Shown here in pieces: positions 10,095 through 18,400 of a stretch of 64,000 nucleotides of DNA (positions are counted from its first letter, which is position 1; each line of letters opens with the position of its first letter). The notes below the pieces were generated by a model. It was not told where the DNA came from. It did not search any database and saw nothing but the letters and a program-made list of their open reading frames with translations. A program made the position numbers and the translations under genes. Source of the stretch: Rhizobium lentis (lineage in GTDB: Bacteria > Pseudomonadota > Alphaproteobacteria > Rhizobiales > Rhizobiaceae); assembly GCF_017352135.1 (NCBI RefSeq), contig NZ_CP071454.1, positions 2,567,001 through 2,631,000 of the forward strand, written 5' to 3'.

Positions 10095-13000
10095 TCAGCC
10101 GGCGAGCACGCGTTGCGACGGGAAGGTGATTTCGACGAGCGTGCCTTCATTCGGCGCCGAATTGATCGAGAATGTCGCCCGGTTGGCATCCACCATCGCC
10201 TTGGTCAGGGGCAGGCCGAGCCCGGTGCCGTCGCCGCGATGGCGTGACTGGGTCGATGAGACCTGGCGGAACGGCTTCATCGCGTGGTCGAGTTCGGCGC
10301 GCGTCATGCCGATGCCGGTGTCGCGCACCCTCAGCACGACGCTGCCATTTGCCTCGTAGGAGGTGGAAACGACGATCTGCCCGCCCGACGGGGTGAAGCG
10401 GATCGCGTTCGACAGGATGTTGAGCGCGATCTGCTTGATCGAGCGCAGATCGGCCACGACGTCGGGCACCGCATGCGAGAGCGCCGTGCGGATGATGACG
10501 CGCTGGCTGTTTGCCTGCGGCTGGACCAGCGCGACGGCCTCCGAGACAGCCTCATTGAGGCCGACGGCGGCAAAATCGAGATCCATCTCGCCCGCTTCGA
10601 TCTTCGAGATGTCGAGGAGATCGTTGACGATGTCGAGGACGTGCCGGCCGGAGCGGCCGATATCATTGGCATATTCGATGTAACGGGGATGGCCGATCGG
10701 CCCGAAGCGCTCGCCCGCCATCATGTCTGAAAAGCCGATGATGGCGTTGAGTGGCGTGCGGATTTCGTGGCTGACGCGGGCGAGGAAATCGGTCTTGTGG
10801 GCATTGGCGGTTTCGGCCGCGCCCTTGGCGTTGCGCAGTTCGTCCTCGGTGCGCTTCCACTGGGTGATATCGCGGATGACGGCGCAATAGCCGTTCGAGG
10901 AGGTCAGCCGGCCCATCGTCATGAACAGCGGCACGAAGCCGCCGGCGGCCTCGCGGCCGATCACTTCGCGCCCGTCGTTCAGCACGCTCGCGACACCGTG
11001 GCCGGAGAGGCCGTTGAGATAATCGAGGACCGCTTTTTGGCTCTCATGGGCAAACAGCATGACGAAGGGTTTGCCGCGCGTCTCCTGCTCGTCGTAATTG
11101 AACAGCGCGCTCGCCGACCTGTTCATCGAGCGAATGTCGCCCTCGGTGCCGATGACGACGACGCCGTCCGTCGCCGTTTCCAGGATCGATCGCAATTCCT
11201 CCACCTCGACCTGCAGCTTGGCGACCTTCTCGACCATCCGCTCGGGACGCGCTTCGGACCGGTTGTTTTCGCCGCGGCCATCCTCCTTGCCTTCTACCGG
11301 CATCAGAGCCAGCATCAGGGCATTGGCGTCTTCCCAGCGCACGGATTGCAGCCGCGCGGTCACCGGCACCAGCCTGTCGTCGGCCTTGACGAGCATCATC
11401 GTGCCGGAACCCGCAGCCTTTTCCTCGAGTTCGCGGCGCTGCAACAGCGCTTCGATGCCGCCCACCTCGCGCAAGGCGTCGAGCGAGCGGTAGCCCGTCA
11501 GCCGCATGAATTCCGGATTGGCATGGAGCAACGCATCGCCGACATGGATCAGCACCGCGACGGGTAATTGGTCGACCGTTCCGGCCGAAAGCCCGTCGGT
11601 CATCTTCACGCGCGGCGGGATGAAACTGGTGAGAACCTCGATCTGGCTAACCGTCTCCTCGAGCCCTTCCGTCGCCTCGTCCTCGGCGGTGGCGGCGGGC
11701 TCTTCAGCGGCGTCGCCTTCGCGCAGCGCCTCAGCCGCGTTCTCAAAAATTGCTTCCTGCGGCGCCACCTCCTCGACCGGAGCTGGATCGCCCGTGTCGG
11801 CAACGAACGTTTCGCTCGCCAAGGTTTCGGGTTCGGCGCTTTCCTCGAAGGCCGCCGTTTCGGTGGCGCTTCCCGTCGGTGCCGGGGCTTCGGCTTCTTC
11901 CTTGCCGGCGCCGAAGGCTTCCAGACGCTTGGCGATTTCGCGGAAATTCGCCTGTTCGGCGGCCGTCAATGCGGCGCCGGTGCTGTGCAACTGCACAACC
12001 TTGTCGGCAAAGCGGCGGTTGGGCGCCTCGACGATGCGAAGCGCCGGGGGCTCGTCTGCGCCATCGGCCGCCGGCGCTTCACCGGCATCGGCATCGGCGT
12101 CGGAGCTGTCGCGCGGTTCTTCAGCGGCGCTCACCAAGGCAGGCGGCTCGAAGCCGGCCTGTTCCTCGGTCGGGTCGGAGGTCGCTGGCGTCTGGTCCTT
12201 GATCTCCTCCGCTACGCTCGGTTCCGCCGAGGGCGCTTCGGGTGGGGCTTCAATGCCGCCTGACGGTTCGGTGACGGCTTCGGCCGCTGGGCCGAGGCTC
12301 GCCGCATCATGGCCGATGCCGTTCGGGCCGAGCGTCAGGCCCAGTGCCAGCGGATCTTCCTGCGCATCGGAAAGCCTGACGACGCCGAAGCCGCGGAAGC
12401 CGTCGAAATCGCGGTTGCGGGTATAGGTCGGCAGTGCCGCGAGATCGACGGGAACGACCAGGCTGGTGCCTTCGACCGGCCAGAGGATCGTCTTGCCCGA
12501 CCATGTGTCGCGGCGGGCGAGCGCCTCGGAAATCTTGCCGTCAGGGTCGAGGTTGAAGAGAGCGGCGATATCGCTGAAGGCAGAGCCGATGATGGCGGAT
12601 GCATGCGGACCAACGGCCTCGGCAAATTCGTGGCTGACCTCGTTGAACCGGCCTTCTGCATCGATCTTCCAGACGAAGCGCGTGGCGCGGCTGTTCGGCC
12701 TGAACACGAAACCAGGTTCCGGCGCAAGCACCGGGGCAGGGGGCGCGTCGGAAGCCGGGTTTGTTGCTATGGCCGGTTCTTCCTGAATGAGTTCCGACGC
12801 CTCATCGACGGGCGTGGGGCCGCCGGCTTCGGCAGGTGTTTCCGCCATCACCGTCACCGCCGCCGCCCCGTCGGCGGAATGGATCGTGCCGTCATCGACG
12901 GGTTCTGCGGGAGCGTCGGCCTCATCCGCGCTGCTCTGGCTCGCGTCGTCGTCGCTCTTCGGCCCCTCGTCTGCGGCCGGAGGCATCTCCGCAACCGCCG

Positions 13001-13913
13001 CCTCTGCGGATGTGGCAGCCGCCTCGGCCGGCTGTTCCCTCTCGTCGGCGATCGCCTCCAGCGTCTCCTCGACCTCTTCGATCCCCGCGACCGCTTCGAC
13101 GATCTCGCCGAAGCCGGTTGCTGCAGCCGCCGCTTCCGGGGGACGTTCGGACGGCCGCGCGCTCTCTTCCCCCGTGGGCGCGTCAGCCGCCTGCGGGGGT
13201 GCATCGACTGCGTCGTGCATGGGCGCATCGACCGGGTCGAGATGACCGATCGCGGTCTCCACGGCAAAGAGCAGATTGAGCGCCGGCTCGTCGCTGAGCT
13301 TGCCGACCGCGGCCGGGAGATAACCCCGGCCGGTAGCGACTGGGCGCTTCACCAGCCGATCGGGGTGCGCGCCGGCGAGGTTGATCAAGGTCTTTGCGGT
13401 CTCGCCGGAGATGGCGAGCGAGGCAAAACCGGGCGAGGCCGCGATGACCTCGCCATTGGCGCCGATCACCGCCATATGGGTGTCGGGATCGTCGAGCCCC
13501 TGCAGCATCTGGGCCGCCGAGGCGCCTGACGTGAGCGGCCTTGCCGACACCGGCACGGAAAACAGTATGGCCTTCTCGCCTGATGAAAGCCGGATCAGTT
13601 CGGCCGCCGCCTGCACCTGGACACGCTGGAATCCCTTGGCGACGCGGATCATCAGGCTGCGGTTGTCGCCGACGTCGGTGAGTTGACGCGCCGCCGTTTC
13701 CAGCTGGCGGAAGGTGATCTCGGTGCGATCGACACCCTGATCGAGCAGGTCATAGACCGCCGCATGACCGAAAAGCTCCGCACCTGCGCCGTTTGCCCAG
13801 AGCAGGCGGGCAAGATCGGCCGAAAACAGCACCATCGCCTCGCCGCGTGAAAAGCGTTCCCGCACCCGCGCATGCACGGCGATATCGATGAACGGATACT
13901 GGACTGCGGGCAT
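10095..13913 (-). CDS. cbrA: large PAS sensor histidine kinase, CbrA/PdhS type
   Basis: Protein of 1272 residues. The C-terminal quarter is the kinase: H-box FLARVSHEIRTPLNAIIGFS, the DivJ/PleC/PdhS-type ERFGPIGHPRYIEYANDI, N-box ILSNAIRFTPSGG, G1 DTGIGM and G2 GDGTGLGLPLTKAM. At least one PAS domain precedes it (ATDGVVVIGTEGDIRSMNRSA). Other PAS-like segments occur earlier, and a long Ala/Pro/Glu-rich low-complexity stretch occupies roughly residues 210-720. No clear membrane segment is seen. Kinases of this family phosphorylate DivK and feed into CtrA cell-cycle control. The symbol rests on family motifs plus the acsA2/phasin neighbourhood recalled for S. meliloti cbrA; PdhS-type kinase is the safer label. 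Confidence 0.75.
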   Translation of the reverse strand: MPAVQYPFIDIAVHARVRERFSRGEAMVLFSADLARLLWANGAGAELFGHAAVYDLLDQGVDRTEITFRQLETAARQLTDVGDNRSLMIRVAKGFQRVQVQAAAELIRLSSGEKAILFSVPVSARPLTSGASAAQMLQGLDDPDTHMAVIGANGEVIAASPGFASLAISGETAKTLINLAGAHPDRLVKRPVATGRGYLPAAVGKLSDEPALNLLFAVETAIGHLDPVDAPMHDAVDAPPQAADAPTGEESARPSERPPEAAAAATGFGEIVEAVAGIEEVEETLEAIADEREQPAEAAATSAEAAVAEMPPAADEGPKSDDDASQSSADEADAPAEPVDDGTIHSADGAAAVTVMAETPAEAGGPTPVDEASELIQEEPAIATNPASDAPPAPVLAPEPGFVFRPNSRATRFVWKIDAEGRFNEVSHEFAEAVGPHASAIIGSAFSDIAALFNLDPDGKISEALARRDTWSGKTILWPVEGTSLVVPVDLAALPTYTRNRDFDGFRGFGVVRLSDAQEDPLALGLTLGPNGIGHDAASLGPAAEAVTEPSGGIEAPPEAPSAEPSVAEEIKDQTPATSDPTEEQAGFEPPALVSAAEEPRDSSDADADAGEAPAADGADEPPALRIVEAPNRRFADKVVQLHSTGAALTAAEQANFREIAKRLEAFGAGKEEAEAPAPTGSATETAAFEESAEPETLASETFVADTGDPAPVEEVAPQEAIFENAAEALREGDAAEEPAATAEDEATEGLEETVSQIEVLTSFIPPRVKMTDGLSAGTVDQLPVAVLIHVGDALLHANPEFMRLTGYRSLDALREVGGIEALLQRRELEEKAAGSGTMMLVKADDRLVPVTARLQSVRWEDANALMLALMPVEGKEDGRGENNRSEARPERMVEKVAKLQVEVEELRSILETATDGVVVIGTEGDIRSMNRSASALFNYDEQETRGKPFVMLFAHESQKAVLDYLNGLSGHGVASVLNDGREVIGREAAGGFVPLFMTMGRLTSSNGYCAVIRDITQWKRTEDELRNAKGAAETANAHKTDFLARVSHEIRTPLNAIIGFSDMMAGERFGPIGHPRYIEYANDIGRSGRHVLDIVNDLLDISKIEAGEMDLDFAAVGLNEAVSEAVALVQPQANSQRVIIRTALSHAVPDVVADLRSIKQIALNILSNAIRFTPSGGQIVVSTSYEANGSVVLRVRDTGIGMTRAELDHAMKPFRQVSSTQSRHRGDGTGLGLPLTKAMVDANRATFSINSAPNEGTLVEITFPSQRVLAG

Positions 13914-14021
13914 GATCGAACCTTGTCGCTGTCGGCCTTCTAAATTAACGGCTTATTAATAACTGCAGGCGGCATGCCGGTCCAGAACGGTGGGGTGCTT
14001 TCGGCCCATAGGGTTAACGAC

Positions 14022-14070
14022 TTGTGCGCTGCACAATAAATGTTGCAATGCACAATGAAATGTCCTATAT
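14022..14070 (+). promoter_or_regulatory. phasin promoter with two PhaR-like palindromes
   Basis: TTGTGC-GCT-GCACAA is a perfect inverted repeat at 14022-14036 containing TGC-N3-GCA. A second TGC-AAT-GCA lies at 14044-14052, 19 bp further on. A promoter is visible: TTGCAA at 14043-14048, 16-base spacer, CTATAT at 14065-14070. The second palindrome therefore overlaps the -35 box, the expected position for a repressor. PhaR/AniA binding to phasin promoters at TGC-N3-GCA sites is established in other alphaproteobacteria; here it is inferred. Confidence 0.65.
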
Positions 14071-14126
14071 AGAGGTCATTCAATGATCACAGGCAGCGAC
14101 TGCCTCAGCCCAAAGGAATGCGACCC

Positions 14127-14576
14127 ATGGCTACCATAAAGACCGATGACGTTTTTTCAATCGCTTCTTTCGACCCGTCCAAGCTGGCTGAATCCTTCCG
14201 CGAATTCGCCGAAAAGGGCGCACAGCAGTCGAAGGAGGCCTATGCCAAGCTGAAGACCGCTGGCGAGGAAGCCGGCAAGACGCTCGAAGCCACCGTCCAG
14301 ACGGCACAGGCCGGCACCGTCGAGATCGGCCTGAAGGCGATCGACGTCCTGCGCGTCAACGCCGAAACCTCGCTTTCGCACATGGAAGCACTGCTCGGCG
14401 TCAAGTCCGTCGCCGAATTCGTCGAGTTGCAGACCGCCTTCATCCGCAAGCAGGCTGAACTCACCGTCGAGCAGGCGAAGTCGATCCAGGAAACCACCAA
14501 GCAGGTGGCCGAAAAGCTCGCAAAGCCTTCCAAGGAAGCCGCCGAAAAGGCCATGGCTTCCTTCAAGGTCGCGTAA
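14127..14576 (+). CDS. phaP: phasin (PHB granule-associated protein)
   Basis: Small phasin-2 family protein, 149 residues, almost entirely amphipathic helix and rich in Ala, Lys and Glu. Typical segments are FREFAEKGAQQSKEAYAKLK and FVELQTAFIRKQAELTVEQA. Phasins coat polyhydroxybutyrate granules and control their size. An ATG at 14118 is in frame, but AAAGGA at 14112-14117 touches it and is correctly spaced only for the ATG at 14127. A PhaR-like operator and promoter precede it and an intrinsic terminator follows, so it is monocistronic. The nearby aacS belongs to the same PHB/acetoacetate metabolism. Confidence 0.92.
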   Translation: MATIKTDDVFSIASFDPSKLAESFREFAEKGAQQSKEAYAKLKTAGEEAGKTLEATVQTAQAGTVEIGLKAIDVLRVNAETSLSHMEALLGVKSVAEFVELQTAFIRKQAELTVEQAKSIQETTKQVAEKLAKPSKEAAEKAMASFKVA

Positions 14577-14602
14577 TCGGTTTTTACCGATCGGAAACAA
14601 AG

Positions 14603-14628
14603 GGCTGGACCTCGCGTCCAGCCTTTTT
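14603..14628 (+). terminator. rho-independent terminator of the phasin gene
   Basis: GGCTGGAC (14603-14610) pairs with GTCCAGCC (14616-14623) across a CTCGC loop, followed by five T. It lies 26 bases after the phasin stop. Confidence 0.9.
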
Positions 14629-14714
14629 GTATATTGACGAGGAAATTGGACTTGAATTCATCGCCAAGTCCTCGTATGTGACCCCCGTCGCGCGGCGCCA
14701 AGCGTGATTTTTAT

Positions 14715-14791
14715 GCGGTTGTAGCTCAGTTGGTTAGAGCGCAGGTTTGTGGCACCTGAGGTCAGTGGTTCGACCCCACTCAACCGTACCA
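14715..14791 (+). tRNA. tRNA-His (GTG), lacking G-1
   Basis: A full cloverleaf can be drawn: acceptor GCGGTTG with CAACCGT (first pair G-U), D-arm GCTCAGTTGGTTAGAGC, anticodon arm CAGGT-TTGTGGC-ACCTG with anticodon GTG, T-arm GTGGTTCGACCCCAC, and an encoded CCA at 14789-14791. The discriminator base is A73 and the base before G1 is T, so there is no encoded G-1. Loss of G-1 with A73 is known for tRNA-His in a branch of alphaproteobacteria including Rhizobiales. Confidence 0.97.
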
Positions 14792-15200
14792 TCTCTCCAC
14801 ATCAGCTCGCTTTTTGAGCAAGTCGTTTAGCCAACGTCATTTCAAACGAAATTGTCGCTGCAGATGTGAGTTCCTGCGTTTTCGACGGCAAATTTGCTGT
14901 GTATTTGCCACAGTAAATCGCATATCTGGGAATTACAACCAGCCCGTATGGCGACCTGCCGCCAGGTAAGCTACATGTGCGGTACGTAGCAGCATGAGGT
15001 CCGCAATTGGGACAATCCCCACTTGGAACGATCCGCCCACTCAACCAGAGTTGCGGAGGATTCGAACGCGAGCCCCTCGCGGCAAAGAGAGGCGGATGCA
15101 ACGTTCGGCGGCGCCGAAACAATCGGGGCGTCGTTTTCGATGAACCTGGATTCTTTACTAAATTTCAGCAGATGACCGTAACTCCAATTTAAGTGCCGTT
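14792..15200. other. intergenic stretch without a convincing gene
   Basis: About 400 bp following tRNA-His. Open frames on both strands are short and lack ribosome-binding sites or recognisable motifs. Eleven bases of the tRNA-His 3' half (CCCACTCAACC, 14775-14785) recur at 15036-15046, which could be a trace of an old integration at the tRNA gene or chance. No integrase is nearby. Confidence 0.4.
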
Positions 15201-15401
15201 ATGCAAGCACTTGCGACGGGCGGAGCGCAGGATCCTAGAATATGTCTTCTAGCCTTTTTTAGAGATTGGGGAGAAAGCGCCTTCATAAGGGCTGGTCGCC
15301 AAGATCAAAAAACTTCTCGAATAGAAATGAAGCTTTTAGTTGAATTTCTCACTCAGGTGGAGCAGAGGGAATTCGGCAATAGGCTCGGCCGGATGGAATA
15401 G
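15201..15401 (+). CDS. possible small protein upstream of the RTX gene
   Basis: Open frame of 66 residues ending 15 bp before the RTX gene, with protein-like composition (AFIRAGRQDQKTSRIEMKLL). There is no good ribosome-binding site at the ATG, and it contains a hairpin followed by T6 (15235-15260). I do not recognise it. It may be a leader peptide, a remnant, or not expressed. Confidence 0.25.
   Translation: MQALATGGAQDPRICLLAFFRDWGESAFIRAGRQDQKTSRIEMKLLVEFLTQVEQREFGNRLGRME
15235..15260 (+). terminator. weak terminator-like hairpin upstream of the RTX gene
   Basis: CTAGAA (15235-15240) pairs with TTCTAG (15247-15252) around a 6-base loop, followed by CC and six T. It could attenuate transcripts entering the RTX gene from upstream. 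The stem is short and AT-rich, so function is uncertain. Confidence 0.35.
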
Positions 15402-15416
15402 GCAAACGGGGATTTT

Positions 15417-18400
15417 ATGACGGACTCTACGAATTGGCCGACCTACGTCAGCCCGACTGGGGATCAGAAGGTAGACGGGCTCTTGCACGACTTCGCCTGG
15501 AGCGGAGCGATCACCTATGCGTTCCCCACGACTTCGTCATCGTATGACTATAATGGCGAGAAAAACTATTCCTTTTCGCCGATCTCGTCCCAGCAGCAGT
15601 CTCTCGCCTTGTACTTTATGGAGCAGTCCTATGGGAGTGCGGCAAATGACGGCTTCTCCGTCGAGGGATTCACGAACGCCAACTTTGAGGCCGGAAGTGC
15701 CAGAACCGCAAAGGTCCGGTTCGCTCAATCGTCGCATCCCGATCTCGAGACAGCGTGGGCCTATTATCCAGGGAGCGGCGGGCCGGGTGGTGATGTCTGG
15801 TTCGGGACGGGATATGCCGGCACCGAAAATGATCTTCGCTTTCCGAGGTTCGGTAACTATGCAGGTCACACCTTGGCGCACGAACTGGGTCACGCTCTCG
15901 GACTGAAGCATGCTCACGAATACGGAATAGTCGTTCCGAGCGCGTACGATTCGCTCGAATACACGATCATGACCTACCGCTCATACATCGGCGACAATGG
16001 GAGTGGGTACACGTATGAGCACGATGGCGCGCCACAAACCTTCATGATGCTCGACATCGCCGCCCTACAGGAAATGTATGGCGCCGACTACACCACGAAC
16101 AGTGGCGATACGCTCTACAAGTGGAATCCGAACCAAGGCATCACCTATGTCAACGGGGTCGCGGCCATCACGCCCGCTGCCAACAGGATCTTCGCAACAA
16201 TCTGGGATGGCGGTGGTGTCGACACCTACGACCTGAGTGCCTACGCGACAGGCCTCAAAATCGATTTGCGAGCAGGGGGGCACTCTGTTTTTTCCCAGGG
16301 CCAGCTGGCCGACCTGGGAGGAGGCCCGAACAATGGCTATGCCCGCGGCAACATTTTCAACGCCCTTCTTTATCACGGCAATGTTGCATCATTGATCGAG
16401 AACGTTCAGGCCGGCTCCGGCAACGATTCTATTATAGGCAACGAGGCGGACAATACCCTCTGGGGCAATGCTGGAAATGATTCGCTTTCCGGCGGTGCCG
16501 GCAATGACACATTGATCGGCGGAGTAGGCAACGACACCTACATTGTCGATGATCTGGCGGACGTGGTCACTGAGGCGCTGAATCAAGGGGTCGATCTGAT
16601 CAGGACGGCGCTTTCTTCCTTTGCCTTGAGCAATATCGCCAATGTCGAAAATCTGACCTTCACCGGCACCGGCAATTTTAGCGGGACCGGAAACGGTCTC
16701 GCCAACACGATCACCGGCGGTGCCGGCAACGACACCCTTGACGGCGACGCCGGCAATGACAGGCTGATCGGCGGTGCCGGCAACGACACCTATATTGTCG
16801 ACGATAGCTTCGATTTTGTGTTGGAGAGTGCGAATAAGGGGACGGACACCGTCCGGACCGCGTTTTCAAGCTACACGCTCAGCAACAATGTCGAGAACCT
16901 GATTTACTTGGGATCCGCCAATTTCACCGGCACCGGCAGTGCGCAGGCCAACATGATCACCAGCGGTTCCGGCAATGATCTGCTGAATGGCGGAGCCGGC
17001 GCCGACACGTTGATCGGTGGGGCTGGCGATGACATCTACATCGTCGACAATGCCGGCGACCTTGTCACCGAAGCGGCCAACGCGGGGAGCGATACGGTTC
17101 GCGCGAACCTGGCGAGCTATACGCTTGGCAGCAATGCCGAGAACCTGGCCTTTGCCGGCACAGGAGATTTCGCTGGTACCGGTAACGATCTCGCCAACAC
17201 TATCACGGGTGGTGCAGGCGCCGACACGCTGGACGGCAAGGCCGGCGCGGACAGCTTGATCGGCGGAGCGGGCAACGACACCTACATCGTCGATGAATTG
17301 GCGGATTCCGTCATCGAAGCCGCCAATCAAGGCACCGATCTGATCAAGACGGCGCTTTACGTCTTTGAGTTGACCAATAACAATGTCGAAAACCTGACCT
17401 TTATCGGCACCGGCGACTTTAGCGGGACTGGAAACAGTCTCGCCAACATGATCACCAGCGGCGCAGGCAACGACACGCTGGACGGCTGGGCTGGCGCCGA
17501 CACGCTGATCGGTGGCGCCGGCAACGACGTCTATCTCGTCGACAACGTTTCCGACAGCGTCGTCGAGGCAGCCAGTGGCGGCACCGATGAGATCCGGACG
17601 TCCCTGACGACCTACTCAATCGCCGCATTGGTCAATGTGGAGAACCTCAGCTATACGGGATCTGTCAACTTCACTGGCACGGGCAATGCGCTGGCCAATA
17701 CGATCACCACCGGTGTCGGCAATGACACGCTGAATGGCGGGGCCGGTTTGGACAGCTTGATCGGTGGTGCGGGCGACGACACTTACATTGTCGACAATGC
17801 CGGCGACAGCGTCACCGAAGCTGCCGACGAGGGAACTGACGCGGTTCGCACGACGCTGGCAAGCTATACGCTTGGGGCCGATGTCGAGAACCTCACCTAT
17901 ATCGGAACGGCGACCTTTGTTGGAACAGGCAATGATCTCGACAACACCATTCTGGGCGGGGCAGGCGCCGATACCCTGGATGGAAAGGCCGGTGCGGACA
18001 GCTTGATCGGTGGTGCGGGCAACGACACCTATATTGTCGATGACGTTGGCGACATGGTCACCGAAGGGCTGAACGCAGGAACCGATCTGATCAAGACGGC
18101 GCTTGTCAGCTATACGCTCGGCAACAATGTCGAGAACCTGCAATATACGGGATCCGGCAGCTTCAGCGGCACCGGCAATGCGCTTGTCAACACGATCACC
18201 GGCGACGCCGGCAATGACACGCTTGACGGCGGCATCGGCAATGACACGCTTTCCGGCGGCGCCGGCAACGACACATTGATCGGCGGGGCCGGTTCCGACA
18301 CGCTGTCGGGCGGGATTGGCGACGACATCTATGTGGTCGATATTGCGACCGACCTGGTGATCGAGAATGTGAATGAAGGGACGGACACGGTCCAGACGGC

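Noticed and set aside
12309..13529. Long plus-strand open frame (406 codons) opposite the sensor kinase gene
   Set aside because: It is antisense to the Ala/Pro/Glu-rich part of a clearly coding frame and has arginine/glycine-rich, motif-free sequence typical of GC-rich shadows.
14802..15122. Minus-strand frame of 106 codons after tRNA-His
   Set aside because: No ribosome-binding site, no domain, composition unlike neighbours.
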